Assembly (NCBI GenBank): GCA_028716305.1
Contig: JAQUQA010000074.1
Location: 1-6,268 of the forward strand
DNA: 6,268 bases
Reading direction: 5' to 3'
Origin: Candidatus Omnitrophota bacterium
GTDB taxonomy: Bacteria; Omnitrophota; Gorgyraeia; Gygaellales; Profunditerraquicolaceae
Positions 1 through 4,543 of the stretch are shown here, one piece after another (position 1 is the stretch's first letter; each line of letters starts with the position of its first letter). The notes below the pieces were generated by a model that saw nothing but the letters and a program-made list of their open reading frames with translations, did not search any database and was not told the origin of the DNA. A program made the translations under genes and the position numbers.

Positions 1-2
1 GA

Positions 3-84
3 GGGCGGATGGCGGAATTGGCATACGCGATAGCCTTAGGAGCTATTGGGGTAACCCTTGGAGGTTCAAATCCTCTTCCGCCCA
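3..84 (+). tRNA. tRNA-Leu (anticodon UAG)
   Basis: This is a class II tRNA that decodes CUA/CUN leucine codons. The 7-bp acceptor stem pairs 3-9 with 77-83 perfectly, and A84 is the discriminator. The anticodon stem 30-34/42-46 (ATAGC/GCTAT) encloses the loop CTTAGGA, with anticodon TAG at 37-39. The long variable arm at 47-59 (GGG, GTAA-type loop, CCC) is typical of tRNA-Leu. The T stem is 60-64/72-76 with loop TTCAAAT. The 3' CCA is not encoded (A84 is followed by TT), so it must be added by a nucleotidyltransferase. No terminator with a T-run is visible just downstream. Confidence 0.96.
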
Positions 85-102
85 TTGGTTCAGTATCACG
101 TA

Positions 103-221
103 AGTTCAGAACCAAGAACCAAGGACCAAGTGAGGGCACAAGTCACAAGTCACAGGTCACAAGGTAGCGTAAAGTTCAAAGCGCAAAGCGCAAAGTTACA
201 GCGTAAAGCTGAAAACGTAAG
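103..221. repeat. Degenerate 7-bp tandem repeat tract
   Basis: Read in register from 103, the sequence breaks into seventeen 7-mers: AGTTCAG, AACCAAG twice, GACCAAG, TGAGGGC, ACAAGTC twice, ACAGGTC, ACAAGGT, AGCGTAA, AGTTCAA, AGCGCAA twice, AGTTACA, GCGTAAA, GCTGAAA and ACGTAAG. Neighbouring units are identical or near-identical, while the unit drifts along the tract through ACCAAG, ACAAGTC and AGCGCAA families. The 7-bp phase is kept for about 119 bp. It resembles in principle the heptanucleotide STRR repeats known from filamentous cyanobacteria, but the units differ. Its function is unknown. Confidence 0.8.
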
Positions 222-249
222 TCCAAAAGAAAACTTAAAGTCAATAGAC

Positions 250-279
250 GGTTCTTTAAAATAAATCAAGCGAACGACA
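250..279 (+). repeat. Direct repeat copy 1 (ends in AGCGAACGAC)
   Basis: The segment starts GGTTCTTTAAAATAAA and continues TCAAGCGAACGACA. It matches 358-388 with one length difference and one substitution in the middle. A CGTAAG heptad also precedes both copies. The AT-rich box TAAAAT at 257-262 lies 6 nt before AGCGAACGAC (269-278), so the segment could be a promoter followed by a conserved initially transcribed sequence. That reading is inference. Confidence 0.8.
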
Positions 280-314
280 GGTTTTTCACAACTGTCCGCC
301 TTTGGTTCCGAACG

Positions 315-342
315 GCGTTCAGCGTTCTGTGTTCGGCGTAAG
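315..342. repeat. Second short 7-bp repeat tract
   Basis: Four consecutive 7-mers, GCGTTCA, GCGTTCT, GTGTTCG and GCGTAAG, continue the heptad style of the tract at 103-221 with a different unit. The periodicity may extend left to about 304 (GGTTCCG, AACGGCG). A CCGAAC/GTTCGG dyad (308-313 and 331-336) spans part of it. Confidence 0.6.
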
Positions 343-357
343 TTAAAGAGCAAACAA

Positions 358-388
358 GGTTCTTTAAAATAAAACCAAGCGAACGACA
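358..388 (+). repeat. Direct repeat copy 2 (ends in AGCGAACGAC)
   Basis: The segment starts GGTTCTTTAAAATAAAA and continues CCAAGCGAACGACA. It lies 108 bp after copy 1 and is nearly identical to it. TAAAAT is at 365-370 and AGCGAACGAC at 378-387. Its last base coincides with the first base of the inverted repeat 388-460, so the module ends exactly where the hairpin element begins. Confidence 0.8.
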
Positions 389-460
389 TGTCCTTGGTAA
401 TTATCCCGCCGTCAGGCGGGATATACCAAAGCTATAGACTTGAAACATTACCAAGGACAT
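388..460. repeat. 73-bp inverted-repeat element with 14-bp arms
   Basis: ATGTCCTTGGTAAT at 388-401 is the exact reverse complement of ATTACCAAGGACAT at 447-460. The element encloses a strong 9-bp hairpin (402-423) and an extra TACCAA at 424-429 that competes for the left arm. It has no T-run, so it is not a classic intrinsic terminator, and no clear target-site duplication flanks it. It could be a small palindromic mobile-type repeat or a structured RNA. Confidence 0.75.
394..429. repeat. Inner hairpin, TATCCCGCC/GGCGGGATA
   Basis: TATCCCGCC (402-410) pairs perfectly with GGCGGGATA (415-423) around a GTCA loop. TTGGTA (394-399) can extend the stem with TACCAA (424-429), leaving AT (400-401) bulged. 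This extension excludes the 14-bp outer pairing 388-401/447-460, so two alternative folds exist. Confidence 0.75.
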
Positions 461-505
461 CAAAGGGGTGTGGGGGAAGAATTCCTCCACGATTGGGGGA
501 GAACA

Positions 506-551
506 CCCCGCTGTTTTGCTTTGTTTTGCAAAGCAAAACAAAGCAGCGGGG
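506..551. repeat. Long hairpin with GCTTTGTTTTGC stem
   Basis: GCTTTGTTTTGC (518-529) pairs perfectly with GCAAAACAAAGC (533-544) around AAA. Outside it CCCCGCT (506-512) pairs with AGCGGGG (545-551), leaving GTTTT (513-517) bulged. That gives 19 bp of stem in total. No U-tract follows, so intrinsic termination is not supported. It lies 1 nt before the next hairpin. Confidence 0.8.
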
Positions 552-552
552 G

Positions 553-578
553 TTAGGAGGGGGCTTGCCCCCTCCTAA
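553..578. repeat. 12-bp perfect hairpin, TTAGGAGGGGGC
   Basis: TTAGGAGGGGGC (553-564) is followed by TT and by its exact reverse complement GCCCCCTCCTAA (567-578). The stem is very GC-rich and, folded as RNA, would close on a CTTG-type tetraloop. No T-run follows on the + strand. It could block or mark transcript ends between the tRNA genes, or be part of a palindromic repeat family. Confidence 0.8.
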
Positions 579-634
579 GGAGTGAGCGCCCTACGATATA
601 AACCACCCACTGTGGAAACATCTTAAACTTTTCT

Positions 635-661
635 TTGTTTACTGTCCCGTATTGATATATC
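635..661 (+). promoter_or_regulatory. Possible promoter for tRNA-Gly
   Basis: TTGTTT at 635-640 and TATATC at 656-661 resemble sigma-70 -35 and -10 boxes, but the 15-bp spacer is short. The region is AT-rich compared with its surroundings and sits just upstream of tRNA-Gly. The expected start would fall within AGCGAACGAC (665-674). This is a weak call from sequence alone. Confidence 0.3.
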
Positions 662-664
662 TCT

Positions 665-674
665 AGCGAACGAC
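665..674 (+). repeat. Third copy of AGCGAACGAC, abutting tRNA-Gly
   Basis: AGCGAACGAC is identical to 269-278 and 378-387. It ends one base before the first base of mature tRNA-Gly (675). An AT-rich block (651-660) lies just upstream, as with the TAAAAT boxes of the other copies. It is either a short tRNA leader or a duplicated tRNA-upstream element. Confidence 0.7.
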
Positions 675-747
675 GCGGGAGTAGCTCAGCTGGTAGAGCG
701 CAACCTTGCCAAGGTTGATGTCACGGGTTCGAATCCCGCCTCCCGCT
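675..747 (+). tRNA. tRNA-Gly (anticodon GCC)
   Basis: This tRNA decodes GGC/GGU glycine codons. The acceptor stem 675-681/740-746 (GCGGGAG/CTCCCGC) is fully paired and T747 is the discriminator. The anticodon stem CAACC/GGTTG (701-705/713-717) encloses the loop TTGCCAA, with GCC at 708-710. The T loop TTCGAAT lies at 728-734. The T stem has one A-C mismatch (723/739), and the other four pairs are intact. The D arm GCTCAGCTGGTAGAGC is standard. CCA is not encoded. No clear terminator separates it from the EIIA gene 58 nt downstream, so read-through transcription is possible. Confidence 0.97.
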
Positions 748-753
748 TAAAAT

Positions 754-784
754 TTTAAAAGCTAAAAATAATCCTGCTAATACT
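754..784 (+). promoter_or_regulatory. Weak candidate promoter for the PTS operon
   Basis: TTTAAA (754-759) could be a -35 box. TG at 775-776 followed by CTAATACT could be an extended -10. A start near 790 would leave a very short leader before the ribosome binding site at 793-798. The match to consensus is poor. The alternative is that the operon is transcribed from upstream of tRNA-Gly. Confidence 0.22.
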
Positions 785-792
785 ACGGTAGA

Positions 793-798
793 AAGGAG
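793..798 (+). promoter_or_regulatory. Ribosome binding site of the EIIA gene
   Basis: AAGGAG lies 7 nt before the ATG at 806. It is the strongest Shine-Dalgarno in the window and fixes the start of the first operon gene. Confidence 0.85.
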
Positions 799-805
799 AA
801 ACAAA

Positions 806-1276
806 ATGAAGATTATGGATTTCTTATCTGAAGGTGCTATGACTTCGGATATAAAATCTTCTAAAAAAGAGGAAGTAATCAAAGAGCTGGTTGACTTATT
901 GATAAACGCGAATGAGGTCGATAAGCGCAATCGCAATAAGATCATCGATGCTCTTTTGGCTAGAGAGTCTTTGGGTTCGACGGCAATCGGCCAGGGAGTG
1001 GCGATACCGCACGCGAAGTCTGATTGCGTGACTAAGCTGGTAGCAGCCTTCGGATTATCAAAAAAGGGGGTAGATTTTGATTCCCTGGATGGCGAACCGG
1101 CGTACATATTCTTCCTCTTATTGGCTCCGCAAGATTCCGCCGGCCCGCATCTTAAGGCCCTGGCCAGGATCTCGCGACTTTTAAAAGACAAATATTTCCG
1201 GGACAGCCTGCGAGCCTGTCAGGATAATGCGTCGATCGTAAAAGTAGTGGGTCAGGAAGATGAAAAAAAGATTTAA
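806..1276 (+). CDS. PTS EIIA component, fructose/mannitol (PtsN-like) type
   Basis: This 156-residue cytoplasmic protein matches the usual length of a single-domain type 2 EIIA (PtsN/FruA-IIA family). Such proteins accept phosphate from HPr on a histidine and pass it to an EIIB, or act as regulators. The active-site segment LGSTAIGQGVAIPHAK places the phosphorylatable histidine at His69, and the second conserved histidine is His115 in PHLKALARIS. The start is set by AAGGAG 7 nt upstream. The last 17 nt overlap the yvcK-like gene, which implies coupled translation. No EIIB or EIIC follows, so a regulatory role like that of nitrogen-PTS EIIA is more likely than sugar transport (inference). The exact subfamily, PtsN or fructose IIA, cannot be fixed by eye, so no symbol is given. 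Confidence 0.93.
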   Translation: MKIMDFLSEGAMTSDIKSSKKEEVIKELVDLLINANEVDKRNRNKIIDALLARESLGSTAIGQGVAIPHAKSDCVTKLVAAFGLSKKGVDFDSLDGEPAYIFFLLLAPQDSAGPHLKALARISRLLKDKYFRDSLRACQDNASIVKVVGQEDEKKI

Positions 1277-2534
1277 CTTGTGGGGGATAAATTTACGGGG
1301 CAGGTTCAAGGGGCTGTTTAAATGGCTCTACCCCGGTATTGGGATCAAGCGCTGGATTGTGATGACTATTTTCGGCGTGGTCCTGATCGTCGTTAGTTCC
1401 GCGTACCTGCGTTCGGAAGAATATGCCTCGCTTGAAATACTGGATACGATAATTTTGATTTCCGGTATCCTTGTCCTGACCTTAAGCATCAAAAGAATTA
1501 TCAGATCGTTTATCGCGGCGTTGGTTCCCTCTTCAAAGGGGACAGAGCTGATCGACATCCTTTATCACAGCAAGCAGCTTGACCGCGGGCCCAAGATTGT
1601 CGCCCTGGGGGGCGGGACCGGGCTTTCCATGCTCCTTTCGGGGCTCAAGGAATATTCTTCGAACATCACCGCGATCGTTACCGTGGCCGATGACGGAGGT
1701 TCTTCCGGAAGGCTGCGTCAACAGTTTGATATCCTGCCTCCGGGAGATATCCGTAACTGCCTGGTAGCCCTGGCCGACGCGCCGGCATTGATGCGTGATT
1801 TGTTTCAGTTTCGTTTTGACAGTAATTCTTCAGAATTGGCCGGGCACAGTTTCGGGAACCTTTTTATTACGGCAATGACCCGTCTGACCGGAGATTTTGA
1901 AAAAGCGATCAAGGAGACAAGCAAGGTCCTGGCGCTGAAAGGGCAGGTTATCCCATCGACTTTGAATAATGTCGTGCTGGTAGCGGAACATAAAAACGGT
2001 TCGATTACCGAAGGTGAAAACAAAATACCAAAAACGCACCTGCCGATCAACCGGGTAAGATTAAAACCTCTGCAGCCCGTGGCCACTCCGGAGGCAATTA
2101 AGGCGATTGAAGAAGCGCAGATCATCGTATTGGGGCCGGGTTCGCTTTATACCAGCATCATTCCCAATTTACTGATTAAGGAGATCACCGAAACGATTGT
2201 TGCCTCCGAAGCGATTAAGGTATACGTTTGTAATTTGATGTCCCAGCCGGGAGAAACCGACGGTTTTCGCGCCTCGGACCATATCAAGGCGCTTGTCGCC
2301 CATAGCCACCCCAGGGCGATAGATTATGTTATTTTAAACACCGGGGAAGTCCCTAACAGTATGTTGAAACGTTACGCCGGGGAGAATTCCTACCGCGTTA
2401 CCAATGATACGAAGAATATCGAGAATATGGGTTATCGCGTAATCGAGGCGGATTTTATACTCAGTGATGACGTGATCCGTCATGATTCGGCCAAACTGGC
2501 AAAGATGATTCTGGGTTTTATAGAGGAAATATAA
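1260..2534 (+). CDS. yvcK: Membrane-anchored YvcK/CofD-like gluconeogenesis factor
   Basis: This 424-residue protein is a YvcK family member. Bacillus YvcK (about 317 residues) binds UDP-sugars and is needed for growth on gluconeogenic carbon sources and for normal wall synthesis. Family hallmarks seen are LGGGTG near 116-121, TVADDGGSSGRLR at 141-153, GDIRNCL at 162-168, HSFGNLF at 196-202, GPGSLYTSIIPNL at 292-304, and NLMSQPGETDGF at 325-336. About 108 extra N-terminal residues carry a basic stretch (1-31) and two hydrophobic segments (about 33-50 and 58-77), predicting a membrane anchor with the catalytic-type fold in the cytoplasm. The ATG overlaps the EIIA gene by 17 nt; AGGA at 1254-1257 is too close for an ideal site, so coupling to upstream translation is likely. 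It is not expected to be a true CofD, because its context is PTS rather than F420 synthesis. Confidence 0.93.
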   Translation: MKKRFNLWGINLRGRFKGLFKWLYPGIGIKRWIVMTIFGVVLIVVSSAYLRSEEYASLEILDTIILISGILVLTLSIKRIIRSFIAALVPSSKGTELIDILYHSKQLDRGPKIVALGGGTGLSMLLSGLKEYSSNITAIVTVADDGGSSGRLRQQFDILPPGDIRNCLVALADAPALMRDLFQFRFDSNSSELAGHSFGNLFITAMTRLTGDFEKAIKETSKVLALKGQVIPSTLNNVVLVAEHKNGSITEGENKIPKTHLPINRVRLKPLQPVATPEAIKAIEEAQIIVLGPGSLYTSIIPNLLIKEITETIVASEAIKVYVCNLMSQPGETDGFRASDHIKALVAHSHPRAIDYVILNTGEVPNSMLKRYAGENSYRVTNDTKNIENMGYRVIEADFILSDDVIRHDSAKLAKMILGFIEEI

Positions 2535-2539
2535 AAGAT

Positions 2540-2803
2540 ATGGCTCTCATCGAAAAAAAAATAGTCGTAAAGAACAGGCAGGGGCTGCATGCCAGGCCGG
2601 CAGCCTTGTTTGTGCAGATCGCCAACAAGTTCGATTCCCGGATTACCGTGAAGAACAGCCAGGACGCGGTAAACGGAAAATCGATCATGGGGATACTTAT
2701 GCTTGGCGCGGAAAAAGACAGCGAGATTACCATCGAGATCGAAGGGCATGATGCCGAGTTGGCCATGTCCGAATTAGAGAAGATCGTCACCAGCGAGGAG
2801 TAA
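2540..2803 (+). CDS. ptsH: HPr, PTS phosphocarrier protein
   Basis: This 87-residue protein has the normal length of HPr, the small cytoplasmic carrier that takes phosphate from EI and gives it to EIIA. The active-site motif NRQGLHARPAA carries His17, equivalent to His15 of the family. The regulatory motif NGKSIMGILML carries Ser48, equivalent to Ser46 that HPr kinase/phosphorylase modifies in Firmicutes and many Gram-negatives. The organism therefore probably encodes HprK elsewhere, as none is in this window. The gene starts 5 nt after yvcK, with GAGGA at 2523-2527 inside the end of yvcK and a rather long 12-nt spacing. Nine consecutive A bases (2553-2561) fall in codons 5-8. The position next to yvcK recalls the Bacillus operon in which yvcK sits near crh, an HPr-like gene. 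Confidence 0.97.
   Translation: MALIEKKIVVKNRQGLHARPAALFVQIANKFDSRITVKNSQDAVNGKSIMGILMLGAEKDSEITIEIEGHDAELAMSELEKIVTSEE
2795..2800 (+). promoter_or_regulatory. Ribosome binding site of ptsI inside ptsH
   Basis: GAGGAG occupies the last two sense codons of ptsH, 4 nt before the ptsI ATG at 2805. Only one base separates the ptsH stop from the ptsI start, so the two are translationally linked. Confidence 0.75.
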
Positions 2804-2804
2804 C

Positions 2805-4535
2805 ATGCTAAAACTTAAGGGAATAGCTGCGGCTTCGGGCATCAGTATCGGCCCCGCCTATAAAATAGGCAAGGAAGATTATGTTGTCCCGAAGCAGGCG
2901 ATCCGCGAAGAAGAGATCCCCTTACAGATACAGCTTTTTGAGGAAGCCCTGATCAAGACCAGGCGGGAGATTATCGATCTGCAGAAGCGCATCTCCTCCG
3001 ATATGGGGCAGGAAGAGGCACAAATCTTTGACGCGCATCTTTTGGTCCTCGAGGATCGCATGCTGATCGAAGAGGTTATTTCCCGCCTCAAGAAAGAACG
3101 CCTGGATGTCGCCTTTGTCTTTTCCGAGGTACTCAAAAAATATGTGGAAGTTTTTTCCAAGATTGAAGATGAATACCTTAAGGAGCGCACCGCGGACATT
3201 AATGACGTCGGCAGAAGGATATTGCGCAATCTTCTGGGCAAGGAGCGTAAAGGTTTTGAAGAGCTTAAGGAAAGAGTAGTGGTGGTGGCGCATGATCTTT
3301 CTCCTTCGGATACCGCGGCGATGCATCAACAGAGCGTGTGCGCCTTTGTTACCGATATAGGAGGAAAGACTTCTCATACCGCGATCATGGCCAAGTCCCT
3401 GGAAATACCCGCGGTCGTCGGGGTGGAAGGTTTCAGCGCCAGGGTGAAAAGCGGCGATATCCTGATCGTTGATGGCGTTACCGGGACAGTAATCGTTAAT
3501 CCCGATGACGAGACCTTGCATGCCTATCAGGAAGAAGAAGCTAAATTAAAGGGCATCGTTGAAAGGTTCTTAAGCACTAAGGACCTTCCGGCCGCTACCC
3601 TTGATCAAAAGGTCCTGGAGGTAACGGCGAATATCGAGTTACCCGAGGAGGTCCCTTCGGTAAAGCTGCACGGCGGGCAGGGGATCGGTTTGTACCGGAC
3701 GGAGTTTTTCTATATGAACCGCAAAGAACCGCCTACCGAAGAGGAGCAATACCAGGCTTATAAATATGTGGCGGAAGAATTAAACCCGTTCCCGGTAGTG
3801 ATACGCACCCTCGATCTGGGAGGGGACAAATTCCTTTCGCAGTTTGAAATTCCTTCGGAGATCGAACCGTTCCTGGGCTGGCGCGCGATCAGGTTCTGTC
3901 TGGCCAGGCAGGATGTTTTTAAGGTACAGTTGAGGGCGATCCTCAGGGCATCGGCGCACGGCAATCTTAGGCTGATGTATCCGATGATCTCCGGAATCGA
4001 AGAGTTGAAGCAGGCAAATGCTATTCTGGAAGAGGTGAAAGAGGAGCTGCGCGGAAAAGGAATCGCTTTTAACAATGATATCGAAGTAGGGGCGATGATC
4101 GAGGTGCCCTCGGCGGCGATGACGGCGGACCTCCTGGCAGCGGAAGCGGACTTTTTTAGTATCGGTACTAATGATCTGATCCAGTATGCGCTTGCCGTTG
4201 ACCGGGCAAACGAGAAAGTCGCCTATCTCTATGAACCCACTCATCCGGCTGTCTTACGCATGGTCAGGAATATCATCGATGCCGCCCATACCGCGGGGAT
4301 AAAAGTTGCGATGTGCGGGGAGATGGCGGGGGAACCGGCACTGGTGCCGATTTTGCTGGGGCTGGGCCTGGATGAATTCAGCATGCCTCCTTTATTAATT
4401 CCCGAAACCAAATTTATTATCCGTTCGGTGAGCATGGCCGAGATGCGGGAATTGGCAAAAGAAGTTTTGAAATTGACCACTGGTAAAGAAGTAGAAAATT
4501 ATTGCCAGGCCAAACTCAAGGAAATTATCGGATGA
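2805..4535 (+). CDS. ptsI: PTS enzyme I, phosphoenolpyruvate-protein phosphotransferase
   Basis: This 576-residue protein is a full-length EI (E. coli EI has 575 residues). It autophosphorylates from PEP and phosphorylates HPr. The N-terminal HPr-binding and phosphohistidine region ends with GGKTSHTAIMAKSLEIPAVVG, placing the active-site histidine at His191. The C-terminal PEP-binding barrel keeps LYRTEF (Arg298), RTLDLGGDK (Arg334), MIEVPSA (Glu433), IGTNDLIQY (Asn456, Asp457), DR (Arg467) and MCGEMAG (catalytic Cys504). Each sits two residues after its E. coli counterpart. There is no N-terminal GAF domain, so this is canonical EI, not the nitrogen-PTS PtsP form. It follows ptsH by one base. 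Its TGA stop overlaps an ATG at 4532 (ATGA). Confidence 0.98.
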   Translation: MLKLKGIAAASGISIGPAYKIGKEDYVVPKQAIREEEIPLQIQLFEEALIKTRREIIDLQKRISSDMGQEEAQIFDAHLLVLEDRMLIEEVISRLKKERLDVAFVFSEVLKKYVEVFSKIEDEYLKERTADINDVGRRILRNLLGKERKGFEELKERVVVVAHDLSPSDTAAMHQQSVCAFVTDIGGKTSHTAIMAKSLEIPAVVGVEGFSARVKSGDILIVDGVTGTVIVNPDDETLHAYQEEEAKLKGIVERFLSTKDLPAATLDQKVLEVTANIELPEEVPSVKLHGGQGIGLYRTEFFYMNRKEPPTEEEQYQAYKYVAEELNPFPVVIRTLDLGGDKFLSQFEIPSEIEPFLGWRAIRFCLARQDVFKVQLRAILRASAHGNLRLMYPMISGIEELKQANAILEEVKEELRGKGIAFNNDIEVGAMIEVPSAAMTADLLAAEADFFSIGTNDLIQYALAVDRANEKVAYLYEPTHPAVLRMVRNIIDAAHTAGIKVAMCGEMAGEPALVPILLGLGLDEFSMPPLLIPETKFIIRSVSMAEMRELAKEVLKLTTGKEVENYCQAKLKEIIG

Positions 4536-4543
4536 GCCGCTAA
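4532..4543 (+). other. Three-codon mini-ORF before the isomerase gene
   Basis: ATG AGC CGC TAA overlaps the ptsI stop as ATGA and is in frame with the isomerase ATG that follows it directly at 4544. AAGGAA at 4518-4523 sits 8 nt before this ATG, an ideal spacing, but 20 nt before 4544. The mini-ORF may load ribosomes that restart at 4544. Alternatively the TAA may be a mutation or sequence error in a gene that originally began at 4532. Confidence 0.5.

Larger units (their letters stand above)
85..674. other. Repeat-rich intergenic region between two tRNA genes
   Basis: These 590 bases contain no convincing protein gene. Open frames at 58-264 and 388-585 (+) and 150-389 (-) have no ribosome binding site, have low-complexity translations, and coincide with repeats, hairpins or the tRNA 3' end. 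The region instead holds two heptad-periodic tracts, a duplicated module ending in AGCGAACGAC, a 73-bp inverted repeat and two GC-rich hairpins, each listed separately. The stretch 579-634 shows nothing recognisable apart from a small CCAC/GTGG dyad at 603-615. Confidence 0.8.

Noticed and set aside
58..264. 68-residue open frame on + strand
   Set aside because: It begins inside tRNA-Leu, has no ribosome binding site, and its translation simply mirrors the heptad repeats.
103..388. CRISPR array
   Set aside because: There are only two copies of the 30-bp repeat, 108 bp apart. The short repeats are contiguous 7-mers without spacers.
553..578. Intrinsic terminator
   Set aside because: The stem is strong but no T-run follows on the + strand (AAGGAGTGAG comes next) and no convincing T-tract is placed for the - strand.
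388..585. 65-residue open frame on + strand
   Set aside because: It lies entirely across the three palindromes. It has no Shine-Dalgarno, and its low-complexity Gly/Pro-rich end is a by-product of the GGGGG hairpin.
721..1191. 156-residue open frame on - strand
   Set aside because: It is antisense to the clear EIIA gene and reads through the complement of tRNA-Gly, so it is a shadow frame.
2553..2561. Run of nine A bases in ptsH as a programmed slippage site
   Set aside because: The zero-frame product is a complete normal HPr, and no downstream alternative-frame product is evident, so ordinary Lys codons explain it.
2922..3521. 199-residue open frame on - strand inside ptsI
   Set aside because: ptsI is unmistakable with all active-site residues. 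The antisense frame shows no recognisable family motif and no ribosome binding site was identified.
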